Shown here piece after piece: positions 42,992 to 53,058 of a DNA stretch of 64,000 bases (position 1 is its first letter; each line of letters begins with the position of its first letter). The DNA lies in contig JBDLJC010000002.1 of the NCBI GenBank assembly GCA_039714535.1, positions 62,001-126,000 on the forward strand, given 5' to 3'. The notes under the pieces were generated by a model. It ran no database searches, was not told where the DNA came from, and saw only the letters and a list, made by a program, of their open reading frames with translations. Source of the DNA: JAGXFP01 sp039714535. GTDB lineage: Bacteria; Desulfobacterota; Desulfobulbia; Desulfobulbales; JAGXFP01. A program made the translations under genes and the position numbers.

Positions 42992-44047
42992 ATGGCAGGC
43001 AGTACCTTTGGTGAAATATTCAGGGTGACAACTTGGGGCGAGTCCCACGGCACCGCAGTTGGGGCGACGGTTGACGGTTGCCCTCCAGGTCTGGCCCTGG
43101 CACCTGATGATATCCAGCAGGATCTGGATCGGCGCCGACCAGGGACCGGCGGCCCGGCGGCCAGTCCCCGCAAAGAACCGGACCGGGTTGAAATTCTCTC
43201 CGGTATTTTTGAAGGCCGGACCACCGGCACTCCTATCTCGCTGGCGATCTTCAACAAGGACGCCCATAGTAAATCATATGATCATCTGAAGGATATCTTC
43301 AGGCCGGGTCACGGCGATATCTCTTATCTGAAAAAATATGGCATTCGGGATCATCGTGGCGGTGGCCGGGCTTCGGCCCGGGAAACCGCGGCCCGGGTGG
43401 CGGCCGGCGCTGTAGCCAGAAAACTGCTGGTCGGCGCCGGAATCGATATTAAAGCCTATACCGTGGCCTTGGGCGGTATTGCCACCCCACGGCGTGATCT
43501 GGCCGAGATCGACAATAACCCTTTGCGCTGTCCCGATCCGGAAACAGCCGCCAAGATGGCCGAGAGGATTGACCAGGTCAGAAAAGAGGGCGATACCCTG
43601 GGTGGCATTGTCGAGATCCTGGCCAAGGGTTGTCCTGCTGGGCTTGGTGAGCCGGTCTTTGATAAGCTCGATGGAGAACTGGCCCGGGCTCTGATGTCGA
43701 TTGGGGCGGTCAAGGGGGTCGAGATCGGTGCTGGTTTCGAGGCGGCGGCCATGACCGGTTCCGAAAATAATGATTCGATCACTCCGGACGGTTTTAAAGG
43801 TAATAATGCCGGCGGTATTTTGGCCGGGATTTCCAGTGGCCAAGATATTATTGCCCGGGTAGCGGTCAAGCCGATCCCGTCGATCGGCAGAGAGCAGGAG
43901 ACCATTGATCTTGACGGTAAACCGGTCAAGATTAAAATCGGCGGTCGCCATGATATCTCGGCGATCCCGCGGATCATCCCGGTTTGCGAGGCGATGGTCG
44001 CTTTGACTCTGGCCGATCATCTGCTGCGGCAGAGAACGATTCGCTAG
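42992..44047 (+). CDS. aroC: Chorismate synthase
   Basis: Converts EPSP to chorismate with reduced FMN. 351 aa with the GESHG signature near residue 17, RRPG(T)GG-type basic motif, GGGRASARETAARVAAGA near 120 and RHDISAIPR near 320. aroK is in the same direction, separated by the TPR-SGNH gene and remnant, which look inserted between them. Confidence 0.96.
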   Translation: MAGSTFGEIFRVTTWGESHGTAVGATVDGCPPGLALAPDDIQQDLDRRRPGTGGPAASPRKEPDRVEILSGIFEGRTTGTPISLAIFNKDAHSKSYDHLKDIFRPGHGDISYLKKYGIRDHRGGGRASARETAARVAAGAVARKLLVGAGIDIKAYTVALGGIATPRRDLAEIDNNPLRCPDPETAAKMAERIDQVRKEGDTLGGIVEILAKGCPAGLGEPVFDKLDGELARALMSIGAVKGVEIGAGFEAAAMTGSENNDSITPDGFKGNNAGGILAGISSGQDIIARVAVKPIPSIGREQETIDLDGKPVKIKIGGRHDISAIPRIIPVCEAMVALTLADHLLRQRTIR

Positions 44048-44178
44048 TGTCTGCCCATAAATGAGGTAATATTGCAGGCAGCAACCCAGCAGGCACGACC
44101 ACGGACCAGTAGCAGGCGTAGCCTCTAGGATCAGTCGATTGACCTGACTCCATAAATAAAGGCAAATTGGGAACCTCC

Positions 44179-45768
44179 ATGGCGAAGAAAAAAGCCAAAA
44201 AGATATTTATGCTGACCAGGGAGTATGATGGTCTGGCCGGGGCTGGCGGGGTCAAGGATTTCTCCCGCCAACTGGCTGAGGCCCTGGTCCGCAGAGGGAA
44301 GCAAGTCAGCGTTATTTTGCCCCTTTACGGATTTATCGATACTAAAGGATTTTCCTTTAAAAAGACCGGCAATACCTTTGCGGTCGATATGCCCTATATT
44401 GGGCATTTTCGTCGCGAAGAGGTTAGCATTTGGTCGGCAAATATCAACGGGGTCAAAGTTTATCTGGTCGATGCGGATCGTTTCCGGGAGAAGCGTAATG
44501 TATACGTTTATACCGATGAGGATTGTGGTGAGGATTCTCATAATCAGAAAGGGATGGCGCATTACGATTTTTTTGCCATGAATGTCCTTCTCCAGAGGGC
44601 GGCCATTGCCATGATAATCCGGATGGACGAGAAACCGGATATCATTCACTGCCAGGATGGCCATACCGCTATTCTACCGGCCATGATCCGGGAGATCGGC
44701 GGCTATCGCCATTACTTCGAAAAAACCGGCTGCGTGGTTACCGTTCATAACGCCGGCCTCGGTTATCATCAGGAGATCACTGATTTGGCCTTTGCCGAAA
44801 CCATCACGGGCTTGCCCTCCAGAATAATCCTCGACAATCGGTTGGCCGGCAAGTTTGATCCACTGCTGGCGGCTTCCTCATACAGTGTGATGAACACCGT
44901 CAGCGAGAATTATGCCCGGGAGTTGCGGGAAACCGATGACGATTCCCTGACCGGCTGGTTTGGCCATAAATTGCTGGACCGGGGGGTGGTCCTGGAGGGG
45001 GTGACCAACGGTATTAATCCTGCCAACTATGATCCCGCTTTTCCTGACAAGCTTGGTCTGGCCGCGGCCTTTACGCCTGAGCAAAGGAAATTTGGGGGAA
45101 AAGTCCGGTGTCGGGTCGCCCTGATCAAGGAGCTTAGTGGTGGTAAGCTCACAGTGGCCAAGCAAACCGGCTATCTGGACTCCAAGCCCAGTCAGCCCCT
45201 TCTTACTTTTGTTGGCAGGTTAACCCCTCAGAAGGGGGTCGATAAAATGATCGGCGCCCTTGAAACTCTGTTACCGATGGATAGAAAGTTCCAGGTGATC
45301 ATTCAGGGCAGTGGGTCTCCCGAGATAGAAGATAAGCTGATCAGGCTCGCTGGTGATGAGAAATACCGAGGCCGGATTTGTCTGCTACGTGGTTACGATC
45401 AGGGTTTGGCCAACCGGGTCTATGCCGCCGGGGATTTCCTTCTGTTGCCTTCCAGATATGAGCCTTGCGGTTTGACTGATTTTATCGCGCAACTGTTCGG
45501 TAATCTGCCGATCGTCCATCATATCGGCGGACTGGTAAAGGTAATCGATGGTGAAACCGGCATCACTTACCGCGACCATAACTCGGCGGCCTTGATGGGG
45601 GCTATTCTGCAGGCTTTGCTCCTGTTTCGCAAGTCGCCGGGAAAAGTCCTCGATATGCGCCAGGCTGCCGTTCGCCATATCCAAGAGCATTACACCTGGG
45701 ATATCGTGGTTGAGCGCTATCTCAAGCTTTATGGTAAGGCCATGAAGATGGCGGCCGATCTTCGCTGA
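44179..45768 (+). CDS. glgA: Glycogen/starch synthase-like glycosyltransferase (GT5)
   Basis: 529 aa, two Rossmann domains. DIIHCQDGHTA near residue 155, TFVGRLTPQKGVDKM near 340 and LLLPSRYEPCGLTD near 425 are GT5 motifs for ADP/UDP-glucose binding. The usual N-terminal KTGGLADV motif appears as GAGGVKDF, so the acceptor site is divergent. ATG 44179 is chosen over the in-frame 44167. No other glycogen genes are nearby; it could make glycogen or a related glucan. Confidence 0.85.
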   Translation: MAKKKAKKIFMLTREYDGLAGAGGVKDFSRQLAEALVRRGKQVSVILPLYGFIDTKGFSFKKTGNTFAVDMPYIGHFRREEVSIWSANINGVKVYLVDADRFREKRNVYVYTDEDCGEDSHNQKGMAHYDFFAMNVLLQRAAIAMIIRMDEKPDIIHCQDGHTAILPAMIREIGGYRHYFEKTGCVVTVHNAGLGYHQEITDLAFAETITGLPSRIILDNRLAGKFDPLLAASSYSVMNTVSENYARELRETDDDSLTGWFGHKLLDRGVVLEGVTNGINPANYDPAFPDKLGLAAAFTPEQRKFGGKVRCRVALIKELSGGKLTVAKQTGYLDSKPSQPLLTFVGRLTPQKGVDKMIGALETLLPMDRKFQVIIQGSGSPEIEDKLIRLAGDEKYRGRICLLRGYDQGLANRVYAAGDFLLLPSRYEPCGLTDFIAQLFGNLPIVHHIGGLVKVIDGETGITYRDHNSAALMGAILQALLLFRKSPGKVLDMRQAAVRHIQEHYTWDIVVERYLKLYGKAMKMAADLR

Positions 45769-45770
45769 CG

Positions 45771-45797
45771 TTCGCAAGCTAAGCGGAGCTGCGAAAA
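45771..45797. repeat. Dispersed palindromic element, copy 2
   Basis: TTCGCAAGCT...AGCTGCGAA imperfect inverted repeat directly after the GT5 gene; on the minus strand it resembles copy 1. A second hairpin, GTACCTC/GAGGTAC, follows at about 45798-45827. Confidence 0.4.
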
Positions 45798-45983
45798 GTA
45801 CCTCTGGAACATAACAATTCGAGGTACGGCGTTGCACCCCCAAGGGCCCCCCGAAGTTTCACTTATCTCCTGCTGTTGCCAAAAAATTACTTGATTCCCT
45901 CCCTGCCTTTTATGGTAGCCTTATTTGCACGGGTATTTTAGAGAAGCCCCTCTCCTTATGCCGACTAAATAAAAGTGGATATT

Positions 45984-46163
45984 ATGAAGAATAAGTGCTG
46001 TTTGTCTGCCTTTTTTGCCGTGGTAATTGCGCTGCTGGTTTTTGGTTCGTTCTGGGGCTATGGCCTGGCTGACTGGGGTTTGCTCAGTTGGCTTGGGGCC
46101 GTGATAATTATCGTCGCCGTTCTGGTTTGCGTGATATGCAAACGGGCAGATAGGCAAGAATAA
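45984..46163 (+). CDS. Small two-helix membrane protein
   Basis: 59 aa with two hydrophobic segments (about 8-27 and 33-52) and a short basic tail. AAGTGGAT precedes the ATG. No family recognised; it lies 73 bp before gapA on the same strand. Confidence 0.5.
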   Translation: MKNKCCLSAFFAVVIALLVFGSFWGYGLADWGLLSWLGAVIIIVAVLVCVICKRADRQE

Positions 46164-46236
46164 GCAAAACAGATAATAGGCTGATTGAGCGGGCGTTTTT
46201 TTTTGGCTCGCATTTTATAGCTTGGGGAGAAAACAG

Positions 46237-47241
46237 ATGACAATTCGGGTGGGGATTAACGGCTTTGGCAGGATCGGCAGGTCGATTTTCAGGGCGTGTG
46301 GCCAGGATAGTGTTTTTGACGATATCGAAATTGTCGCCATCAATGACCTCACCGACAAGACGACACTGGTCCATCTGCTGAAATACGATTCGGTTATGGG
46401 GATTTTCGGCGCAGAAGTTAAAGCCGAGGATAAAGGACTCACCATTGATGGCCGGTCGGTGGAAATCTGTAACCATCGGGATCCGGCTGATATTCCCTGG
46501 GGAGATCTCGGGGCTGATTATGTGATTGAAGCGACCGGTCTTTTCACCCATTCCGATACGGCCAGCGCCCATCTGGATGGTGGCGCCGGCAGAGTGGTGA
46601 TCTCGGCCCCTGCCAAGGGAGAGGTCAAGACCATCGTCATGGGGGTCAATGAGGATGAATATGATACAACTGAACATCATATCGTTTCAAACGCCTCCTG
46701 CACTACTAATTGCTTGGCGCCGGTGGCCAAGGTTATCCTTGATCGTTTCGGGATTAAGACAGGGTTGATGACGACGGTCCATGCCTATACCAACGACCAG
46801 CGTCTTCTGGATTTTCCCCATTCCGATCTGCGGCGGGCCAGGGCGGCGGCGATGTCGATGATTCCGACCAGAACCGGGGCGGCTGCGGCTGTTGCGCTGG
46901 TTATTCCTGAGCTTAAAGGCAGATTTGATGGGTTGGCGATTAGGGTCCCGACCCCCAATGTTTCGGTTGTAGACGTTGTGATGGAGATAGAAAGAGAGAC
47001 AACCGTCAGTGAGGTCAACCAGGCCTTGCAGGAAGAGAGCAACCGTTATCTGGGGTTCTCGGATGAGCCGCTGGTCTCCATTGATTACCAGGGTAACCCC
47101 CACTCCTCGGTGGTTGACGGGATGTCGACCAAGGTGATTGGTTCATCGGTCAAGATCCTCAGTTGGTATGATAATGAATGGGGTTATTCCAACCGGGTGC
47201 TGGATCTCATTCTCCATATGGAGTCGCAAAAACTACTTTAA
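46237..47241 (+). CDS. gapA: Glyceraldehyde-3-phosphate dehydrogenase (type I)
   Basis: Glycolytic/gluconeogenic NAD-dependent enzyme, 334 aa. NAD-binding GINGFGRIGRS at the start, catalytic C155 in SNASCTTNC, and SWYDNEWGYS near 315. ATG 46237 follows GGGGAGA with correct spacing. Confidence 0.97.
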   Translation: MTIRVGINGFGRIGRSIFRACGQDSVFDDIEIVAINDLTDKTTLVHLLKYDSVMGIFGAEVKAEDKGLTIDGRSVEICNHRDPADIPWGDLGADYVIEATGLFTHSDTASAHLDGGAGRVVISAPAKGEVKTIVMGVNEDEYDTTEHHIVSNASCTTNCLAPVAKVILDRFGIKTGLMTTVHAYTNDQRLLDFPHSDLRRARAAAMSMIPTRTGAAAAVALVIPELKGRFDGLAIRVPTPNVSVVDVVMEIERETTVSEVNQALQEESNRYLGFSDEPLVSIDYQGNPHSSVVDGMSTKVIGSSVKILSWYDNEWGYSNRVLDLILHMESQKLL

Positions 47242-47444
47242 TAGGCAGGATAGCCCGATAGTTGGCGCGGCTAAAATCTGAAAAAATAAGAGTTGAGGCA
47301 TTTCTTCATTGCGGGGGTCGCTCTGTCGTGGCAAGCTGCTATTGTCGTAAAGTAATGGATCTCCTGTGCCCGTACGGCACGGCAATAAAAAGTGCTTCCT
47401 TTTTTTCGGGAGTTGTCTGTTAAAGAAAACCAAAGCTCCTGGCC

Positions 47445-50400
47445 ATGACTGAAGAAGTCAAACCTGTCATAGAATCAGACGCCCTGAAAGCAAACTTGCT
47501 GGAAACCGCAGTGAGTGAGGTCGAGATCGATCCTGCCCTGGCGGTGCTGCAGGAGATTGTCAAGCCCTACAAGGGTATTGCCCGGAACCTCCATTATCTG
47601 CTCTACGAGATCAGCCATCCCTTCCGGAACTGGACTGTAATTATCCCGAAATTGCGAGCCTTTGTCCTCAAGAATCTGCACCATTACCAACGGCATGAGC
47701 TTGGCCCTGAGGCCATGGAAAGATTTTGCGACCTTTTTCTTCTGGCTATTGCTGAGACCCAAAAGAATGAGGCGCAACTGGCTCTGGTCATGGAGTCTTT
47801 GCTTGCCTATCTTGAAAAATCCATTGCCACCCTTAGCCAGCAAGAAATTCCTGCCTATGGGAAGTCCTTGGCCTTTTGTTTTATGAATCTTCAGCAACTT
47901 GAAGATAATGTCATGCTGTTCATGGTGCAGGGGCATCATCCGATTAAGAAAATCGCCACCATGATGCTTGGTTTGGTCGGGGATGAGGGGCAGTATGACT
48001 TTAGTCCCCTGGCCAATTTGTTGCAGAAGATCTTGCAACTTAATTACGACTACTGGCTTAACGAAGAAGATCCCCAGCCATGGTTTGCGGGCGAGTGCGG
48101 TGATCTGTGCAGTGGCTGGCAGGCGGGGCGACTGTTTAATGCCATCTCTCACCAGCAGATCAGGGGCCACCTGGATTCGGTGAACAAGATAGATGTGGCT
48201 GATGATCCGCAGAGCGCCATTGCCAGTCTGCTGGCATTGCCGGCCCATATGGACATTGTCCGCTTTTACAAGCAGGTTCCTGAAAAGTTGGTTGGAGAGG
48301 GGGAGCATCTTCAGGTCGATACGCCGGATCGATTTGCCGAAAACCGTAAGCTCTTGTTTTTGTTTAGAATAATGGACACAGCCGGTCTTTACTTGATCCA
48401 CGAGGAGACCCTACGGGAGATCAATCGTAGTCTGATCCAATTAATCCGCCAGCAAACCTTTGAAGAGATCGAGTCCTTTCTATTGACCGCCTTCAAGCTG
48501 TTAAAGGTCAATGTCCGCCGTTATCCCCATACCTCCCTGCAGTGTATTCAGGTTTTGGGCGCTGAGGTGTTCAAAAGGGAAAGCAGCCGCTTGGTCGAGA
48601 CTTTTCTGTGGGAGTCGGTCCGTTTCGGTTTTCAATATGCCAAGGTCAGCGGGGTTGATGAGGAATGGCAGCCCATCTATAATCCTTCCCATCTGGAGAA
48701 TATCCGGGTCTGGCTGAGTTTGATCATGCAGGAGCCGAAATGGTGTTCAACGCTGTTGTCGGCCCTGATCATCAATCTCAAGTTGTCTGGAACCTGTGTC
48801 AAGGATACTGACCTTTTCCAGCGAGATATCAGCCGGCTGCTCAATCACCCGATTGAGCCGGTTTTTAATCTGGTCAAACAGTTTGCCAAGTTGATGCCGG
48901 TTTTTTTTAATGAGATTGGCGCCGAAGGTTTGCTTCGGGATGTTTCAACTGAGATTGATGAGATCCACCTGCGCCGAGATCTGCTTATCCATTTTTTGCG
49001 CAAGCAGAGTCATGTTGAGAGCAGCAATCTGATCGTTGCTTTTATTACGGCCATCTTTGACTTTTGGTATTCTCTGGACAAGACGGTTCTGTCTCATTAC
49101 CTGCCCGAGGAAGTTCTCTCCCAGATCGCTACTGCTGGACCATATGTTGATGATCTCCATATTCTCATGCAGCGGCTAATGAAGACTGTCGGGGGCAACA
49201 ACATCGAGCAGGTGCTGAACTGGGACGATCAGAGGCTGGCCAATTTTATCGCCAAACAGAATGACTTCGCCGCAACTGAGACCCGCCGTTTTACCTTGCT
49301 GGTAAAGATGTTCAAGCTGGTGAACCAGAAATATAATCTGGGCTTTCAGGAATTGCGCTTGCATTTGGAGCAGTCAGCCGGCAGCGGTTTCCCGGAGATG
49401 GATGGTTTGCTTGGTGAGCTGGACAATGGCGACACCTTCAGCTGTCTTAATGCCCTGCTTGATCGGTTAGAAGGACTCAAGGGGATAATCTTGAGCGAGG
49501 AGCAGTTTGAGGCCAAGGAAGACATCTACCATAAGCGGCATATCGCCGTGGACATCCCTTCCGTTTACGGGCGTTATCGGGAGCGAAAATTCGATGCCCT
49601 GGGTCTTACCTTTCGCCTGGAGAATCTTGCCAATATCTATCTGGAGAAATTAACCGAGACCGTTAATCTTTCCTTTATTACCAGGGCCACTTTTTTAAGG
49701 ATTATCAAGTGCATCCGCATCTATCTCCGGGCCTTGAAGGTCGACGGTATTGTCAGTCGGCGCCTTGAGACCCAGCTCTCTCTGCTGTCAAGCTCCATCG
49801 GCATCAAAAGGTTCTCATACACCCAGTACCTTGATATTTTCAGGGGATTATCGGAGGGGATCAAGGACGTAATTTATGCCTATTACACCAACATTCACGA
49901 GAACAATCTCTCTATAATTGTCCCGCAGGTCTGCATCGGCGAGGACAACCTGCTGGCCAAATATCGGTCCCTTTGGGAGCATGAGGACCTGACCGGCAGT
50001 ACCCACCGGTTGTCGGAGTCTTTTTTGCGGGACCTGATCGCGGGGACCTTCGGGCTTCAGCATCTGGATAACTTCATTACCAGGGTCTACCAGACCTTGG
50101 AAAAACAGAAGAATCTCCTGGACGAAAAGACCCTGGATCTTCTGATGACTTATAATCAGGACAAGGTTATCAGCTCGCTTAACCATCGCAGCTCTTTCAG
50201 CAAGAACCTTATTTTGCTTGGCAACAAGGGTTATAATCTTACCCAACTGGTTGCAGACCGGTTGCCGGTGCCGCCTGGCTTTATTATCACCACCGAGATA
50301 TTCCGCTGCTGGCCGGTGATCACTAGGTTTGATAAGGCCCGGGACGATTTTATGGCCCGAATCCGTGAAGCATTGACCGAAACGGAGCAGCTGAACGGCC

Positions 50401-51692
50401 AGCGTTACGGTGATCCGGATAACCCGCTTTTGCTGTCGGTAAGAAGCGGCGGCGCCGTGTCGATGCCGGGGATGATGGCTACCATCCATAACATTGGTCT
50501 CAACGTGGATATTGTAGAGGACATTGCCCGGAGCAGCGGTCAGGAATATCTGGCCTGGGATAACTACCGGCGCTTCCTGCAGTCGTGGGCGATGACCGGC
50601 GGCATGGGCCGGGAAGGCTTTCAGGCCCTGATGGATGAGGCCAAGGTTAAGCATGGGGTCGAAGTCAAGATGCAGTTTACGCCCGCTCAGATGCGGGAGC
50701 TGGCTCTGGCATACCAAAAGATAATAATCGCTAATAAGATCCTGATTCCCGAAGATCCCTGGCTGCAACTGGTCGAGGCTGTGGAAATGGTCTTGCAGTC
50801 ATGGGACACCGAGAAGACCCGGGAATATCGCTCTCTAATGGATGTTTCAGAGTCCTGGGGAACGGCGGTCATTGTTCAGACCATGGTGTTTGGTAACCTT
50901 GGCCAGGAGACGGGCAGTGGGGTTGTATTTACCGCTCATCCGTATCGCAAGGTGCGGCGAGTGGCCCTGTGGGGTGATTACACTGTTGGGGTTCAGGGTG
51001 AGGACATTGTCAGTGGTCTGGTGGCCACCTATCCGGTTTCAGTCGAGCAGGCGGAACTGGATGGTCGGGCGGCGGAGATGGCGATGGAGATACGGTTTCC
51101 GGAAGTCTATAACAGACTTCTGGAGATATCTCGGGAGCTGGTCTATGAGAAAGGCTGGAACCCGCAGGAGATTGAATTTACCTTCGATGGCCCGCAGGCC
51201 AAGGATTTTTATCTGCTCCAGACCCGGGACATGATCACCATTAAAAAGAAGGAGAGTTTCTTTGTTTTTGACTGTGATATCAAGCCTTACATCCTTGGCT
51301 ACTGCATCGGGGTTAGTGGTAGTGCCATGTCTGGACGGGCGGTCTTTACGGCCGAGAATATCAGGCAGTTGCGTGAAAAGGATCCGAAGACCCAGCTGAT
51401 TCTAATCCGCCAGGATACGGTGCCTGAAGACATTAAGGATATTGCTATGGTCGATGGCTTGTTGACTGCCCGAGGTGGCCAGACTTCGCATGCCTCGGTA
51501 GTTGCCCTGAGGTTGGAAAAGACCTGTGCAGTGGGTTGCAACGCCTTAAAGGTATACGAGAGTGAAGAACGGGCTGAGATTGGTGGACAGGAGATCAGGT
51601 TTGGTGACGAGATAAGCATTGATGGGCGCAAGGGCTTGCTTATGAAGGGTTCTTACCCTATCAGGAAAGAGATGCATATTTTGCCTATTTGA
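47445..51692 (+). CDS. PEP/pyruvate-binding-domain protein with a large helical N-terminal domain
   Basis: 1415 aa. Residues 1 to about 900 are helical and match no domain I know. From about 930 to 1290 there is a PPDK/PEP-synthase-type ATP-grasp domain (LGNKGYNLTQL, VPPGFIITTE, SVRSGGAVSMPGMM). A swivelling phosphohistidine domain follows (ARGGQTSHAS, phospho-accepting H1349). The C-terminal PEP/pyruvate TIM barrel of PPDK is missing: the protein ends 67 residues after H1349. So it can plausibly autophosphorylate from ATP, but the acceptor is unknown. Related architectures exist in Desulfobacterota but without assigned function, to my knowledge. Confidence 0.75.
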   Translation: MTEEVKPVIESDALKANLLETAVSEVEIDPALAVLQEIVKPYKGIARNLHYLLYEISHPFRNWTVIIPKLRAFVLKNLHHYQRHELGPEAMERFCDLFLLAIAETQKNEAQLALVMESLLAYLEKSIATLSQQEIPAYGKSLAFCFMNLQQLEDNVMLFMVQGHHPIKKIATMMLGLVGDEGQYDFSPLANLLQKILQLNYDYWLNEEDPQPWFAGECGDLCSGWQAGRLFNAISHQQIRGHLDSVNKIDVADDPQSAIASLLALPAHMDIVRFYKQVPEKLVGEGEHLQVDTPDRFAENRKLLFLFRIMDTAGLYLIHEETLREINRSLIQLIRQQTFEEIESFLLTAFKLLKVNVRRYPHTSLQCIQVLGAEVFKRESSRLVETFLWESVRFGFQYAKVSGVDEEWQPIYNPSHLENIRVWLSLIMQEPKWCSTLLSALIINLKLSGTCVKDTDLFQRDISRLLNHPIEPVFNLVKQFAKLMPVFFNEIGAEGLLRDVSTEIDEIHLRRDLLIHFLRKQSHVESSNLIVAFITAIFDFWYSLDKTVLSHYLPEEVLSQIATAGPYVDDLHILMQRLMKTVGGNNIEQVLNWDDQRLANFIAKQNDFAATETRRFTLLVKMFKLVNQKYNLGFQELRLHLEQSAGSGFPEMDGLLGELDNGDTFSCLNALLDRLEGLKGIILSEEQFEAKEDIYHKRHIAVDIPSVYGRYRERKFDALGLTFRLENLANIYLEKLTETVNLSFITRATFLRIIKCIRIYLRALKVDGIVSRRLETQLSLLSSSIGIKRFSYTQYLDIFRGLSEGIKDVIYAYYTNIHENNLSIIVPQVCIGEDNLLAKYRSLWEHEDLTGSTHRLSESFLRDLIAGTFGLQHLDNFITRVYQTLEKQKNLLDEKTLDLLMTYNQDKVISSLNHRSSFSKNLILLGNKGYNLTQLVADRLPVPPGFIITTEIFRCWPVITRFDKARDDFMARIREALTETEQLNGQRYGDPDNPLLLSVRSGGAVSMPGMMATIHNIGLNVDIVEDIARSSGQEYLAWDNYRRFLQSWAMTGGMGREGFQALMDEAKVKHGVEVKMQFTPAQMRELALAYQKIIIANKILIPEDPWLQLVEAVEMVLQSWDTEKTREYRSLMDVSESWGTAVIVQTMVFGNLGQETGSGVVFTAHPYRKVRRVALWGDYTVGVQGEDIVSGLVATYPVSVEQAELDGRAAEMAMEIRFPEVYNRLLEISRELVYEKGWNPQEIEFTFDGPQAKDFYLLQTRDMITIKKKESFFVFDCDIKPYILGYCIGVSGSAMSGRAVFTAENIRQLREKDPKTQLILIRQDTVPEDIKDIAMVDGLLTARGGQTSHASVVALRLEKTCAVGCNALKVYESEERAEIGGQEIRFGDEISIDGRKGLLMKGSYPIRKEMHILPI

Positions 51693-51824
51693 TTGTTCTG
51701 CTTTTAGCGAACACTAGTCAAATACCTGAATGGTTTGTTGATTTTTCGGCTACTTTTTAAAGAGTAGAAAATTCAGCTTAGGCGAGGCAATTTTTTCGCA
51801 GGATGTAATCTAGGAAGTTCTGTA

Positions 51825-52946
51825 ATGATTATCGGTGTCCCCAGAGAGATAAAGGCGCAGGAGAGTCGGGTGGCAATGGTCCCGACCGGGGTGATCGCTT
51901 TGGTCTCGACCGGACATAAGGTTCTTGTTGAACAAGGGGCAGGTCTTGGCAGTGGCATAGAAGATGATGATTTCATTGAGGCCGGGGCTGAAATTGTCTC
52001 CGCTGCGGAGTTGGTTTGGCAACAGGCAGAGATGGTTGTCAAGGTTAAGGAGCCGTTGCCCCAAGAGTACCAGTTTTTACGTGAAGGTCTGTTGCTATTT
52101 ACCTTTCTGCATCTGGCGCCTTTGCCGGAACTTACTGAGGTGCTAATGGCTAACGGGGTAACGGCCATTGCTTATGAAACCGTGGAGGCGGCAGACGGGA
52201 GTTTGCCGCTGCTGGCCTCGATGAGTGAGGTGGCGGGGCGGCTGGCCCCGCAGGTGGGGGCTCATTTTTTAGAGAGAGAGAGCGGTGGGCGCGGGATTCT
52301 TTTAGGCGGTGTTTCCGGGGCGGAACCGGGCAAAGTGGTGGTTTTGGGTAGCGGCACCGTCGGCGCCAATGCGGCTGAAATTGCTTTAGGGATGGGAGCC
52401 CGGGTTGTAATGATGGGTCGAAATCGGCAGAAGCTGGCCCGAAGGAAAGAGGAATTGAGCGGGGGCTTGATAACCATGGTAGCCAGCCCCGAAAACATTA
52501 AGCGGGAGATAGTGACTGCTGATCTGGTAGTGGGGGCGGTGCTGGTTCCGGGGGGCCGGGCGCCGCAGCTGATCACCAGGCAGATGGTGGCAACGATGGG
52601 GGCTGGGTCGGTGATCGTTGATGTCGCCATCGATCAGGGTGGTTGTGTGGAGACGGCCCGCCCGACCACCCATCTGAAACCGACCTATCTGGTTGACGGG
52701 GTTATTCATTATTGTGTAGCAAACATGCCGGGCGCGGTGCCCAGAACTTCTACTTATGCCCTGACCAGTGCCACTTTGCCATTTGTCATCCGGATCGCAG
52801 CCCAGGGAATTGAGGCGGTGGCCCGAGTTGACCAGGCCGTGCAGAGGGGGCTTAATGTGTATAAAGGTAATTTGATCAATCGCCGGGTGGCTAAAGCCCA
52901 GGGCAGGGAATGGGTTGATTGTCAGCAGTTATGGCAGGAGAGCTGA
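51825..52946 (+). CDS. ald: Alanine dehydrogenase
   Basis: NAD-dependent interconversion of alanine and pyruvate + ammonia. 373 aa with ESRVAMVP, the EQGAGLGSGIEDDDF segment, KVKEPLPQEY, and the NAD-binding VLGSGTVGANAAEIA loop near residue 173. Normal length. Confidence 0.95.
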   Translation: MIIGVPREIKAQESRVAMVPTGVIALVSTGHKVLVEQGAGLGSGIEDDDFIEAGAEIVSAAELVWQQAEMVVKVKEPLPQEYQFLREGLLLFTFLHLAPLPELTEVLMANGVTAIAYETVEAADGSLPLLASMSEVAGRLAPQVGAHFLERESGGRGILLGGVSGAEPGKVVVLGSGTVGANAAEIALGMGARVVMMGRNRQKLARRKEELSGGLITMVASPENIKREIVTADLVVGAVLVPGGRAPQLITRQMVATMGAGSVIVDVAIDQGGCVETARPTTHLKPTYLVDGVIHYCVANMPGAVPRTSTYALTSATLPFVIRIAAQGIEAVARVDQAVQRGLNVYKGNLINRRVAKAQGREWVDCQQLWQES

Positions 52947-53058
52947 ACCAAGCAAAACATCTACGGACATTAGGGTTGAGGGGCCAAGTTTGGTTAGTTC
53001 TGGCCATATTCCGGATGGTTTGCAGTCTAGCCAGGGGGACATTCTGAGTGCATTAATC

